Shown: positions 1-8,164 of the stretch, in pieces
Numbering within the stretch: position 1 is the first letter of the stretch
Layout of the letters: each line of letters opens with the position of its first letter
Assembly: GCA_021780115.1 (NCBI GenBank)
Contig: JAJXZI010000330.1
Location: 1 to 42,929, forward strand
Direction: 5' to 3'
DNA: 42,929 nucleotides
Origin: a bacterium
GTDB lineage: Bacteria > Verrucomicrobiota > Verrucomicrobiia > Limisphaerales > JAJXZI01
Made by a program: the position numbers and the translations under genes
Notes under the pieces: model-generated
Told to the model about the DNA's origin: nothing
What the model saw: the letters and a program-made list of their open reading frames with translations, nothing else
The model's database searches: none

Positions 1-1095
1 GAATTCACGCAGATTGACATCGAGATGAGCTTCATTGACCGCGAGGACATCTACGCGCTGGTCGAGGGCTTGCTCAACCGCATCTGGAAAGTCGCGCGGG
101 ACGTGGACATCCCGACGCCCTTCCCGCGCCTGACCTTCGCCGAGGCGATGAACCGCTTTGGCATCGACAAGCCCGACACGCGGTTCGCGATGGAACTGGT
201 GGACCTGACGGACGATTTTCGCGGGAGCAGCTTCCGCGTTTTCGCCGGCGCGGTCGCGGCGGGCGGCGTCGTGAAGGCGCTCAACGCGAAAGGCTTCGCC
301 AACGCGACGCAGGGCCAGATCGACACCATGACCGAACTGGCCAAGAGCTTCGGGATGAAAGGCCTCGCCTACATCAAGGCCGAAAATGGCGAGTGGAAAT
401 CGCCGATCCTGAAATTCCTCAGCGATGCCGAGAAGGCCACGCTCAAGGCCAAGCTCGCGATCGAGGAAGGCGACTTGGTGCTCTTCGCCGCCGATCAGTG
501 GCACAACGCGTGTGAGTTGCTCGGAAAAGTCCGGCTCTACGCCGCCGACGCGCTCAAGGCGCAGGGCAAGCTGACGATTCCGGCGAACCAGTTCAATTTC
601 CTCTGGGTCGTGGACTTCCCGCTGCTGAGCTTCGACAAGGAAATGAACCGCTGGTATTCGAGCCACCATCCGTTCACCGCGCCGGTGGCCGAGGACGTGT
701 CGCTGCTCAAGACCGATCCCCAAAAGGTCCGCGGCCAGCACTACGACATCGTGGTCAACGGCGTCGAGTTGGGCGGCGGCTCGATCCGCATCCACCAGCC
801 GGACGTGCAAAAGATGATCTTCGAGGAGATTCTGGCGATCCCGGCGGACGAGACGAAATTGCGGTTCGGCTACATGCTAGAGGCATTCCGCTACGGCGCG
901 CCGCCGCACGGGGGCATCGCGCTCGGCTTCGACCGGCTTAACGCCATCCTCTGCGGCACCCTGAGCATCCGCGACGTCATCGCCTTCCCCAAGACAGCCA
1001 AAGGCACCTGCCTGATGACCGACTCGCCCGCGCCGGTGGCGGCGCGGCAGTTGAAGGAACTGTATATCGAGGTGAAGGCGGCGAAGAAGGAGTGA
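1..1095 (+). CDS. aspS: Aspartate--tRNA ligase, C-terminal part (5' end outside window)
   Basis: Class II aminoacyl-tRNA synthetase that charges tRNA-Asp (or tRNA-Asx) in the cytoplasm. The frame is open from base 1, so the first Met at 25 is internal; about 364 residues of a usual ~590 are present and the N-terminal anticodon-binding domain is missing. Visible are part of the catalytic core (MSFIDREDIYALVEGLLNRI), the bacterial GAD insertion (about residues 70-165), the segment with FLWVVDFPLL, and class II motif 3 GAPPHGGIALGFDRL near the C-terminus, which is diagnostic of AspRS. The tail KAAKKE ends at a TGA. Discriminating versus non-discriminating AspRS cannot be settled without the N-terminus. 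Confidence 0.96.
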   Translation, partial: EFTQIDIEMSFIDREDIYALVEGLLNRIWKVARDVDIPTPFPRLTFAEAMNRFGIDKPDTRFAMELVDLTDDFRGSSFRVFAGAVAAGGVVKALNAKGFANATQGQIDTMTELAKSFGMKGLAYIKAENGEWKSPILKFLSDAEKATLKAKLAIEEGDLVLFAADQWHNACELLGKVRLYAADALKAQGKLTIPANQFNFLWVVDFPLLSFDKEMNRWYSSHHPFTAPVAEDVSLLKTDPQKVRGQHYDIVVNGVELGGGSIRIHQPDVQKMIFEEILAIPADETKLRFGYMLEAFRYGAPPHGGIALGFDRLNAILCGTLSIRDVIAFPKTAKGTCLMTDSPAPVAARQLKELYIEVKAAKKE

Positions 1096-1312
1096 CCGAC
1101 GCACCAACGACGATGCTTCATTAACCTAGCCCGCTCAGGTCCCCCCCGTCGGACGCTTGGGTAAAGCGCTACAGCGCGCTGGCCTTTGTGGCGTTCCCCC
1201 CCTTCCCGCCGTCAAAGCGCTGGCGGCCCGGTGGCTCAACATCAAGGCGATAGCTAACGCGGCTTTTACCTTTATTTGCCTCGCCGGGAGAATCCATTCT
1301 CGCGGCGAATTG

Positions 1313-2149
1313 ATGAACGCATACTCGAAACCGCCGGAGAGACCTGCCGTCACTGACACTTCCCCGGCGAGCCGGTCGGTCCACGTGGTCGTCTTCGCGC
1401 TTTTCCTAGTCGGCGCGATTGCCCGCGGGGCTACGCTGCTCCTGGCGCAAGACAACGAGCGTTGGGTCTGGTTGGACGGGCTCGTGCTGTTGCTGGCCGT
1501 CCTCACGACGCTCACCGGTCATGCGCAACGCCTGCCGCTGGAGAAGGTCTTGTTTGCGGGGGGGGGGACCGCGTTCATGGGCGGCGTGGTCATGGCGGTG
1601 GGGGCCGGCACGGGCATCCCGTTCGGCGCGTTCACTTACACGGCGAAGGCCGGCGGCCGGATACTCGGCACCGTGCCGTGGTGGCTGCCGTTAATCTGGG
1701 TGGTCATGATCTTCAACGGGCGCGGGGTGGCCCGGCTCGTATTCCGACCCTGGCGCAAGACGCGCCACTACGGATTCCTGGTCATCGGCCTGACCGGTCT
1801 GCTGGCGATGGCCTTTGCCAGCGGCTTCGACGCATTTGCGAACAAGATCAACCACTACTGGCTGTGGCAGGCGGGTCAAGGGCGGCTGACCTGGTACGGC
1901 GCACCGTGGGTCAATTTTCTTGGCTGGCTCCTGACGACCCTGCTGATCCTGGCGTTCACGACCCCTTTCCTGCTCAACAAAAAGCCGCAGAAAAGTCCGC
2001 CCTTTTACCATCCACTGGCCGTGTGGTTAGCGCTGAACGGGGTGTTCGTTGCCGGCACCACAGCGCACCACTTGTGGGCGGCGGTTGGCGTCACTGCGGC
2101 CGCCAGCCTTGGGGCGCTAGGCTTTGCGCTGAGCGGGGCGAGGGGTTGA
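1313..2149 (+). CDS. CruF-like carotenoid biosynthesis membrane protein (DUF422)
   Basis: Predicted integral membrane protein of 278 aa with about seven hydrophobic segments. The segments GIPFGAFTYTAKAG, LPLIWVVMIF and FASGFDAFANKINHYWLW followed by GAPWVNFLGWLLT match the DUF422/CruF family, whose characterised members hydrate carotenoid end groups (gamma-carotene 1'-hydratase or bisanhydrobacterioruberin hydratase). The frame is open from 1157, but the preceding 52 residues look non-coding and the Met at 1313 starts a normal N-terminus, so I chose that. No other carotenoid gene is nearby, so the substrate is unknown. Family assignment is good; the exact reaction is inferred. Confidence 0.75.
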   Translation: MNAYSKPPERPAVTDTSPASRSVHVVVFALFLVGAIARGATLLLAQDNERWVWLDGLVLLLAVLTTLTGHAQRLPLEKVLFAGGGTAFMGGVVMAVGAGTGIPFGAFTYTAKAGGRILGTVPWWLPLIWVVMIFNGRGVARLVFRPWRKTRHYGFLVIGLTGLLAMAFASGFDAFANKINHYWLWQAGQGRLTWYGAPWVNFLGWLLTTLLILAFTTPFLLNKKPQKSPPFYHPLAVWLALNGVFVAGTTAHHLWAAVGVTAAASLGALGFALSGARG

Positions 2150-2291
2150 GGCAGGTTCGAACGCCGAAATCCAAAGCCAGCCTGAATGGCTGATTCCCAA
2201 CGTGCGACAGTCCACCTCTCTGAGTTTGCCCAGATCCTTCGCAGCGGCGTTGACCAGTTTGACGCTTGCCCTGCGGGCGGCGTCCATCACC

Positions 2292-3275
2292 TCAGGCACC
2301 CGCTTGAGCGCGGGCTTCCGCCGCCAGTGGCGTGCTGAGGTATCGCTCACCCGTGGAGCAGGCGATGGTCACGATCAGTTTGCCGCGGTTTTCAGGCCGC
2401 TTGGCGACCTCGATCGCCGCCCAAACGTTGGCCCCGGAGGATATGCCGGCCAGGATGCCTTCCTCCTTGGCCAACCGACGGGCCATCGCAAATGAGTCGT
2501 CGTTGCTTACCTGAATGCATTCCACAATCTGGGCCTTTCCTTGCGAATCCTCGAGATGAAGGTTATTGGGAATAAATCCGGCGCCGGTGCCCTGAATCTT
2601 GTGTGGGCCAGGCTTGAGGGGTTGGCCGGCGAGGGCTTGGGAGATGACAGGTGAATCCTTGGGCTCGACGGCAATGGCCTGAAAGGACGGCTTGCGCGGC
2701 TTGATGACCTCGCAGCACCCGGTGATGGTGCCGCCGGTGCCAACGGCGGCGACCAGAATGTCCACCTGGCCCGCGGTGTCTTCCCAGATTTCCTCGGCGG
2801 TGGTGAGGCGGTGAATTTCGGGATTGGCGGGGTTGTTGAACTGCTGGGGGATCCAGGAGTTCGGCGTCTCCGCGGCGATGTGTTCCGCCTTGGCGATGGC
2901 GCCTTTCATCCCTTCCGTGCCGGGCGTGAGCACCAGTTTGGCCCCCAACATCGCCAGCAACACCCGCCGCTCCAGCGACATGGTTTCCGGCATGGTGAGG
3001 ATGAGTTGGTAGCCCTTGGCGGCAGCGACGAACGCCAGGGCAATGCCCGTGTTGCCGCTCGTCGGCTCAATGATAACCGTCTGTTGGTTGAGGACACCCC
3101 GGCGTTCGGCGTCTTCGATCATCGCCATGCCAATGCGGTCCTTCACGCTGCCGAGCGGGTTGAAGAATTCGCATTTCAAAAGAATGGTGGCGTCCAGACC
3201 GGCGGTGACGCGGTTCAAACGGACCAGCGGGGTGCGCCCCACGGTCTCCACGATGTTGCTGTAAATGCGGCCCAT
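2292..3275 (-). CDS. cysK: Cysteine synthase A (O-acetylserine sulfhydrylase)
   Basis: PLP enzyme making cysteine from O-acetylserine and sulfide; 327 aa, the usual length. Seen: the PLP lysine in NPLGSVKDR (about residue 45), the substrate loop [11 protein letters not shown], the phosphate-binding GTGGTITG, and the C-terminal SSGANVWAA and [12 protein letters not shown]. An in-frame start nine codons upstream (3302) is possible, but [17 protein letters not shown] is the normal N-terminus. The gene reads the same way as the structured RNA at 3512-4362, about 240 bp downstream of that RNA's terminator-like hairpin. The C-terminal tail [10 protein letters not shown] is weakly conserved. Confidence 0.95.
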   Translation of the reverse strand: MGRIYSNIVETVGRTPLVRLNRVTAGLDATILLKCEFFNPLGSVKDRIGMAMIEDAERRGVLNQQTVIIEPTSGNTGIALAFVAAAKGYQLILTMPETMSLERRVLLAMLGAKLVLTPGTEGMKGAIAKAEHIAAETPNSWIPQQFNNPANPEIHRLTTAEEIWEDTAGQVDILVAAVGTGGTITGCCEVIKPRKPSFQAIAVEPKDSPVISQALAGQPLKPGPHKIQGTGAGFIPNNLHLEDSQGKAQIVECIQVSNDDSFAMARRLAKEEGILAGISSGANVWAAIEVAKRPENRGKLIVTIACSTGERYLSTPLAAEARAQAGA

Positions 3276-3414
3276 AAAGGAAAAGCGTTGGCAGAATCTC
3301 ACCGGCCAACGCGCGGAGTCTCGTTCGCGGATGCATGCTCAGCAAGTTCTTTCTCGCGCAAACATGGGCGCGACTCCGAGTTGGACCGAAGCGTTCGCAA
3401 GCAGACGCCCGCGA

Positions 3415-3447
3415 ATTGTGATCGGCACTGGAGGCGCCGATCACAAT
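3415..3447. repeat. Perfect 12-bp inverted repeat upstream of cysK
   Basis: ATTGTGATCGGC (3415-3426) and GCCGATCACAAT (3436-3447) are exact reverse complements around a 9-base loop. No T-run follows on either strand, so it does not look like a terminator. It lies 140 bp upstream of cysK and 65 bp from the RNA terminator hairpin. It could be an operator for a dimeric regulator or an RNA hairpin in a cysK leader. Confidence 0.6.
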
Positions 3448-3511
3448 CCGCTCCGTCCCGAACGCGCACTCGCCGGTCAGATTGGGCACCGGTGATTTCG
3501 TCAAAACACAA

Positions 3512-3543
3512 GTCCCCGCCGGATCTTGCGACCCGGCGGGGAC
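3512..3543 (-). terminator. Terminator-like hairpin ending the structured RNA
   Basis: GTCCCCGCCGG (3512-3522) pairs perfectly with CCGGCGGGGAC (3533-3543). On the minus strand an inner TC/GA step presents a GCAA tetraloop, and the hairpin is followed by TTGTGTTTTGA, a broken U-tract. It directly follows the closing helix of the RNA, as expected for an intrinsic terminator. The weak U-tract lowers confidence. Confidence 0.6.
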
Positions 3544-4362
3544 AAATGGGGGATGGGAGTGCGCCACGCTCTCTTTCCCGGGCTGGCATTAGGCGCCGCA
3601 GGGGCTGCCAGCTTCCCGACGCCATTCTCCACGGCAAGCGGAGTCTTCGGCCCCATAGCAGGGCCGTCCAGCGGCTTGCGCCCACTGAATTATTGAGTGA
3701 GGCCTCTCAGCCCGCTTGGACTGGTGGTTGCGCCACCGGCTTGCGGACCAGGTCAAGACACGTCTGCGATTTTGACTGCGCGTCTTGACCCCTTGCTCTG
3801 GGTCGGCCACCGCTGCTGGCGGTGCGTTGGCCCAAAGCCACGGGTCTGACCTCTTACCTCTCAGGTTGCCTATCGCTCACAGGCCAGCGGTGCCGTTTGT
3901 AGCATCGCCGGCGTTTCGGGAGGTTTTCACGGATCCTGCCCAGACCTCGTGTCCTCCCCGGAGTGAACGCTCAGTTTGTCCCGCCTTTCGGCGTCTTTCG
4001 TTTGGCGGATTTCGCATTGGCGAAACCGCCAGAGTCACCCGCTCCGTGCTGGACGCAGTAGCAACCGGGTACCCTCTGGGTAACTGCGATTCGCCCAAGC
4101 CCGAAACCAGCCTGGGTTACTTGACCCGGCTCGGGGCGGTTTCTTATCGCTCCTCGCCGCCAAGTTCCTGCTCGCGTTACTGACGGCGCGCGAACGCCGC
4201 CAGAGGAACTGGTGAGTCCTGCCTCCTCCGCCGGACCTTGCGGTCCGGTTTTCCGAGGGGCCAAGCCAACCAGCCTGACTTGGCCGTTCCCCAGTCGCCT
4301 GGGATTATCCTGGAAACGTCCAGCGGCAATCTGTTGACCGCCGCCATCCATTTCCGCTCTCT
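3512..4362 (-). ncRNA. Large densely structured noncoding RNA (~850 nt), class unknown
   Basis: No credible protein gene lies between cysK and 4662. Read on the minus strand the region folds almost end to end. Closing helix: 4348-4353 with 3544-3549 and 4344-4347 with 3553-3556. Local perfect stems (plus coordinates): 4290-4294/4299-4303 with GCGA loop; 4259-4265/4279-4285; 4231-4237/4242-4248 with GCAA loop; 4054-4059/4083-4088 enclosing 4070-4074/4078-4082; 4004-4008/4026-4030 stacked on 4011-4015/4020-4024; 3982-3985/3990-3993 with GAAA loop; 3918-3923/3953-3958; 3883-3889/3906-3912 (one G-U); 3808-3813/3819-3824; 3751-3759/3782-3790; 3582-3588/3606-3612. GNRA loops appear only when read on the minus strand, which fixes orientation. 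The 3' end is the hairpin 3512-3543. I looked for the conserved sequences of RNase P, tmRNA and group I or II introns and found none. Known large ornate RNAs such as GOLLD, ROOL or OLE cannot be excluded by eye. Confidence 0.72.
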
Positions 4363-4368
4363 CAATGA

Positions 4369-4374
4369 ACTATA
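4369..4374 (-). promoter_or_regulatory. Possible -10 box for the structured RNA
   Basis: On the minus strand TATAGT lies at 4374-4369. A start about 7 bases on, near 4362, would begin just before the 5' strand of the RNA's closing helix (4353). No good -35 hexamer is seen at 17-18 bases upstream, so this is weak. Confidence 0.3.
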
Positions 4375-4661
4375 GCCAGCTTACCACGATTCTTCTGTCC
4401 GACAACAGATTGTTATGCACACCTTATTAACCGGAGGGGCCATGGAGACAACCGGTGGCAAGACCGTTTAGCACCGTGGTTCCAAGGCATCAGGCGCATT
4501 CTCCGCACCGCGGAAACGCTGCCCGGGCCGGCCCGGCGGAGGGCGGTGAATAACTTCCTGTCGCGCCTCCGCCGCCGATTGCTCCCGGGCTTTCCCCGCC
4601 GGGCGACAAAGCGCAAATGCCGCCCGCGAGGGGCGGCAGATGGTTGGGACGGAGGGGCAGT
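4375..4661. other. Intergenic stretch with a terminator-like hairpin, no recognised gene
   Basis: This lies between the structured RNA and the small basic protein gene. It holds a purine-rich GGAGGGG followed by an ATG at 4441 that opens only nine codons, and the hairpin 4618-4638. No ORF here resembles a known protein. Confidence 0.5.
4618..4638 (-). terminator. Hairpin downstream of the small basic protein gene
   Basis: TGCCGCCC (4618-4625) and GGGCGGCA (4631-4638) form a perfect 8-bp stem. On the minus strand it is followed by TTTGCGCTTTG, a poor U-tract. It sits 24 bp past the stop of the 41-aa gene. Confidence 0.4.
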
Positions 4662-4787
4662 TCAAGCGGCCACAGCGGGCGCGGCGGAAGGTGCCGCGGC
4701 CTTTGGTGTCTTGCCGGCCAGCTTCTTTCGCTTGAGGTAGCGCACCCGGCGTTGCCGCTTCTCAATTTTGTTATATTGCTTGCTCAT
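4662..4787 (-). CDS. Small, very basic 41-aa protein
   Basis: ATG at 4787 (minus) opens MSKQYNKIEKRQRRVRYLKRKK, then an Ala/Pro tail (AGKTPKAAAPSAAPAVAA) ending at TGA 4662-4664. Twelve of the first 22 residues are Lys or Arg, which suggests nucleic-acid or ribosome binding. From memory, similar MSKQYNK-type small proteins occur in Verrucomicrobiota and related phyla as uncharacterised proteins; this needs a search. No Shine-Dalgarno is seen. It is divergent from the lipoprotein at 4839, with 51 bp between the starts. Its function is unknown. Confidence 0.7.
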   Translation of the reverse strand: MSKQYNKIEKRQRRVRYLKRKKLAGKTPKAAAPSAAPAVAA

Positions 4788-4838
4788 AAAGTGTTTTCGG
4801 TTACAACGCGCTCGTTTGTTGATGTTGCTGACGTGAAT

Positions 4839-5378
4839 ATGCGGATTCCATCAAACGGGTTCAAGCTCTGTTTGGCCGCGCTGGCGCTCGGCTTGGGGTT
4901 GTGGTGCGGGTGCCAAACCACGGCCTCGAAGCCCAAGAGCTGGGTTGCCAACCTCCGGTTGTATCTGGAAACAACCCCGGACGCCACGGGCAACAGCATG
5001 TCTGTGCCCGTTTACCGGGGTAGTCCAGTTATGATCAATGTCGAAAAGTCCCCGTTCCTTGACGAGCGGTACGTGACCAACGCGGTAGTGGTCGGGACCA
5101 CGAACATCTTCGCCATCAAAGTGCAGTTCGACAATTTTGGCCGAGGCTTGCTGGAGGAATACTCCACCGCCAACCGCAGCCTGCGCTGCGTCATCTTCAG
5201 TCAGTACGGCGAGAAGAAGAAGTTCCAGCAGCGCTGGCTGGCGGCGCCCATGTTCACGCAGACCATCAAGGACGGCACGCTCGAGTTCACGCCTGATGCC
5301 TCCCGGGAAGAGGCGGACAAAATCGTGCGGGGCCTGATGAATACGACCAAGGAGAATCGAAAGAATAACGCATGGTAG
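4839..5378 (+). CDS. Putative lipoprotein of unknown function
   Basis: 179 aa. The N-terminus MRIPSNGFKLCLAALALGLGLWCGCQTT has a short basic region, a hydrophobic core and a lipobox-like LWCGC, so Cys25 (or Cys23) is the likely lipidation site. The mature part (about residues 40-165) looks beta-rich and contains MSVPVYRGSPVMINVEKSPFLDE, but I recognise no domain. The frame is open upstream to 4617, but the Met at 4839 is the first that gives a signal peptide. The stop overlaps a possible start of the following M23 peptidase gene. It may be an envelope protein working with that peptidase, which is an inference from position only. Confidence 0.7.
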   Translation: MRIPSNGFKLCLAALALGLGLWCGCQTTASKPKSWVANLRLYLETTPDATGNSMSVPVYRGSPVMINVEKSPFLDERYVTNAVVVGTTNIFAIKVQFDNFGRGLLEEYSTANRSLRCVIFSQYGEKKKFQQRWLAAPMFTQTIKDGTLEFTPDASREEADKIVRGLMNTTKENRKNNAW

Positions 5379-5443
5379 TACACGCCACCGGGCGAACATG
5401 GAACATCGAACGTCGAACGGGATTCGGTTGGGCGCGGGGAGTG

Positions 5444-6541
5444 ATGGTCGTTGGTTTTCGTTGGCTGAAACGGAGCTGGCTCCGCCCCTGCCACCGCCCC
5501 CGAAGGCTCCCCGCCAGCTTGTCACTCTCCCGCGCAGGCACCGCTTTGTTCGTCTTGGCCGCGTTCAGTTGCGCGTGGCAGCACGCCATCGCCCAACCCT
5601 TCCGTCTGCCAACGGCGAACCGATTTCTCTTCGACCAAGGGGCCGAAGACAAGTTCTTCGCCGCGACGCCAGGCAAGACCTGGACGACCGGGTGTTTCGG
5701 CTGCGTCCGCAGCGACGGCGGGCAGATGCACGAGGGACTCGACATCCGCTCGATGCAGCGCGACAGGCATGGGGAACCCACCGATCCCGTCATGGCCACC
5801 GCCGATGGTACCGTCGCCTACGTCAACGCCCGGCCCTCGCTTTCCAACTACGGCAATTACGTCGTCTTGCGGCACGTAATCGAAGGGGTGGAAGTCTATT
5901 CGCTCTACGCCCACCTTCACAGCGTCCGTGCAGGATTGAAGGCCGGGGAGGCGGTCCGAACCGGTGAAGTCATCGGCGTCATGGGCCGGACGGCCAATAC
6001 CCGTCAAGGCATCGCCAAGGACCGCGCCCACGTGCATTTTGAACTGAACTTGTTCCTCAACGAGCGCTTCGACGCCTGGCATCGGAAGACCTTTCCGGGC
6101 CAGCGCAACGACCACGGCGCCTGGAACGGCCAGAACCTGGCCGGCGTGGATCCGCGGGCGATCTTTCTAGCCGAGCGGAACCAGGGCGCCGCTTTCAGCT
6201 TCCTGAGTTTTCTCCGCGGGCAGACCGATCTCTGCCGCGTGCTTGTGCGCCAGACGGATTTCCCGTGGCTCCGGCGCTACCCCGCACTGATCCGCCGCAA
6301 CCCCGTGGCCGAGCGCGAGGGCGTTGCCGGCTACGAAATCGCCCTCAACTTCAACGGGGTGCCGTTTGCAGCGACGCCCCGCGCCGCCTCGGAGATCCGA
6401 GGCCGGGCGCGTTTTCAATTGCTCTCGGTGAACGAAGCGGAATATCGCCGCAATCCGTGTCGCAAACTCGTCCGCTCTCGGGGCGGGAGATGGGAATTGG
6501 CCAACAATGGCCTGCGTCTGCTCGATCTGCTCACTTATTAA
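5444..6541 (+). CDS. Secreted M23 family (LytM/lysostaphin-type) zinc metallopeptidase
   Basis: Predicted peptidoglycan endopeptidase of 365 aa. A basic N-terminus is followed by the hydrophobic stretch GTALFVLAAFSCAWQHAIAQ with a possible AIA-Q cleavage site. The zinc-binding residues of the family are present: H and D in MHEGLDIRS, and HxH in HVHFELN, with YGNYVVLRH and YSLYAHL between them. The C-terminal ~120 residues (from GVDPRAIF) are not a standard M23 part and look like an added beta-rich domain. An alternative start at 5372 overlaps the preceding stop by 7 bases; I prefer 5444 because it shortens the leader. It could act in cell-wall remodelling. Confidence 0.82.
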   Translation: MVVGFRWLKRSWLRPCHRPRRLPASLSLSRAGTALFVLAAFSCAWQHAIAQPFRLPTANRFLFDQGAEDKFFAATPGKTWTTGCFGCVRSDGGQMHEGLDIRSMQRDRHGEPTDPVMATADGTVAYVNARPSLSNYGNYVVLRHVIEGVEVYSLYAHLHSVRAGLKAGEAVRTGEVIGVMGRTANTRQGIAKDRAHVHFELNLFLNERFDAWHRKTFPGQRNDHGAWNGQNLAGVDPRAIFLAERNQGAAFSFLSFLRGQTDLCRVLVRQTDFPWLRRYPALIRRNPVAEREGVAGYEIALNFNGVPFAATPRAASEIRGRARFQLLSVNEAEYRRNPCRKLVRSRGGRWELANNGLRLLDLLTY

Positions 6542-6667
6542 CGAACGCGGGCGGCTGCGGGCTGGGCGTCCGCTGGAGAACGGGTTCGCCTGGGTCGATC
6601 CGAAGTCTTCCACTCCCCCAGTTCGGTCTGGCAAACAGTCTCGATTGGCCTATCTTCCCACAAATCT

Positions 6668-7540
6668 GTGAGCACTGTGAACGTCAGACGGCTGCATCGT
6701 GCTTGCGGCCCCGGGGACGGCCGACCCGGCTCCGGCGACGCCCCGACCGCCTTCACCTTGATCGAACTGCTGGTCGTTATCGCCATCATCGCTCTCCTGG
6801 CCGCTCTGCTGCTCCCGGCGTTGTCCAAGGCCAAGGAGAAAGGGCTGGCGTTGGCGTGCTTGAACAACCTCAAGCAATTGGAGATCTGCTGGCACCTTTA
6901 CACGCTGGACGCCAACGATATCCTGCCCCCCAACAATTCCGTTTATGTCATCGGCGGAGGCACGCCCACGCCCCACGACCAAGGCGCGTCGTGGTGCATG
7001 GGAAACGCGCGCACCGACACCAATACCGACAATATCGTGAACGGGGTGTTGTTCCCCTACAACCGCTCGGTGGCAATCTATCACTGTCCTTCCGACCACT
7101 CCACAGTGGAAACCGCCGACGGCCAGAAACTGCCGCAACTCCGCACCCGAAGTTACAACATGAGCCAGTCGGTCAACGGCTACCCGGAGTTCGATCCCAC
7201 CGCCTCGAGCATCATCAGCCCCAGCTTCAAGAAGTTCACGTTGATCAAGCAGCCGACGACGGCGCAGCTCTTCGTCTTCATTGACGTGAATGAGGACGAG
7301 ATCATTGACGCCATGTTCGGTATTCCGACCCAAGGCTCGCCCTTCCCCCAGGATTCGTGGTGGGACATTCCAGCCAACCGCCACAACCAGGGCTGCAATC
7401 TCTCCTTCGCCGACGGCCACGCCGAGCACTGGCGCTGGAAGGTGCCCAAAGTCTTTTACCAGTACATCCAACCCGTGCCGCCGGCCGAGATGCCCGACTA
7501 CTGGCGCGTCCAGAACGCCATGAAGCAGACCTTCGACTGA
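6668..7540 (+). CDS. Prepilin-type N-terminal cleavage/methylation protein with H-X9-DG motif
   Basis: 290 aa from GTG 6668. After a ~30-residue leader comes [32 protein letters not shown], the type II secretion/type IV pilin methylation motif, with cleavage expected before FTLIE. The C-terminal half has [17 protein letters not shown], the H-X9-DG motif of the DUF1559-like family that is abundant in Planctomycetes and Verrucomicrobiota. The family is thought to be pseudopilin-like and surface-exposed; its role is not established. The second GTG at 6677 is an alternative start. The gene stands alone, with no secretion ATPase or secretin nearby. Confidence 0.88.
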   Translation: MSTVNVRRLHRACGPGDGRPGSGDAPTAFTLIELLVVIAIIALLAALLLPALSKAKEKGLALACLNNLKQLEICWHLYTLDANDILPPNNSVYVIGGGTPTPHDQGASWCMGNARTDTNTDNIVNGVLFPYNRSVAIYHCPSDHSTVETADGQKLPQLRTRSYNMSQSVNGYPEFDPTASSIISPSFKKFTLIKQPTTAQLFVFIDVNEDEIIDAMFGIPTQGSPFPQDSWWDIPANRHNQGCNLSFADGHAEHWRWKVPKVFYQYIQPVPPAEMPDYWRVQNAMKQTFD

Positions 7541-7579
7541 GGCCGCCCGCAGGTCACCCTGATTCGTCCTGAGCGCGGT

Positions 7580-8164
7580 TTATCTCCGCAGGCGCCGCGC
7601 CTCCGGCTGCAGACCGAACCACACGGCGCCCGCCACGCACACGGCCGCCACGCCCCACAGGGCCCAGATAACCGTCGGCCGCGCGGCCGCGGCTCGGAAG
7701 ACCACGAGAAAATCGGGACTGTGCCGCACCACTTGCTGCAGGATCACCGCCGCCATCAGCGACAAACCCAGAAGCCCGAAGCCGTCCAGGATGCTGTTCC
7801 AACGTTCGCGCACGACGCGGCGGAGCAGGCCGGCCGATTGCTGCTGGAATTCCGCTTCCAGCGCCCTCTTCCGCTGGGCAACCAGGGCGGGTGCCACGTC
7901 CGCGCTTTCCAGGTCAATCCGATGAAGCAGTTCTCTCTTGAACGATGGCGGCAACTCCGGGCGCGGGAATTCGGCCGCCAGCGCCGCGTCCAAGGCAGCC
8001 AGTTCCGCGGCGAACTGACGGCACGCCGGGCACGCCATCAGATGGGCCTCGGCCCGGCTTCGCGCCGGTTCCGCCAACTGGCCGTGCAGCAGGTCCAGGA
8101 TCCGTTCTTCGTATTCAGCGCAAGGCATCCGCATCCAGCTTTCGTTCAGGTCAGGCATAAACAT
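7580..8164 (-). CDS. Anti-sigma factor with zf-HC2 domain
   Basis: 194 aa. The N-terminal region carries CAEYEERILDLLHGQL followed by HLMACPACRQF, the Cys...His-X3-Cys-X2-Cys zinc-binding anti-sigma motif. Two hydrophobic segments (about residues 128-148 and 165-185, VIWALWGVAAVCVAGAVWFGL) anchor it in the membrane. It starts inside the end of the ECF sigma gene (14-bp overlap; MPDLNES at 8158 would also overlap), which indicates translational coupling and a cognate sigma/anti-sigma pair. It probably holds the sigma factor inactive at the membrane until an envelope signal arrives. Confidence 0.88.
   Translation of the reverse strand: MFMPDLNESWMRMPCAEYEERILDLLHGQLAEPARSRAEAHLMACPACRQFAAELAALDAALAAEFPRPELPPSFKRELLHRIDLESADVAPALVAQRKRALEAEFQQQSAGLLRRVVRERWNSILDGFGLLGLSLMAAVILQQVVRHSPDFLVVFRAAAARPTVIWALWGVAAVCVAGAVWFGLQPEARRLRR

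Noticed and set aside
2152-2168. T-loop-like GGTTCGAAC suggesting a tRNA
   Set aside because: The flanking bases do not form the T stem and no acceptor or anticodon arm fits; the match overlaps only a few bases past a coding stop.
2811-4183. Plus-strand open frames across the cysK upstream region
   Set aside because: They follow the structured RNA and the antisense of cysK, have no conserved residues and are broken by many palindromes.
3512-4362. RNase P RNA, tmRNA or group I/II intron
   Set aside because: I looked for the GAGGAAAGTCC and ACAGAA cores of RNase P, the tRNA-like end of tmRNA, and intron domain V; none is present. The region is kept as an unassigned RNA.
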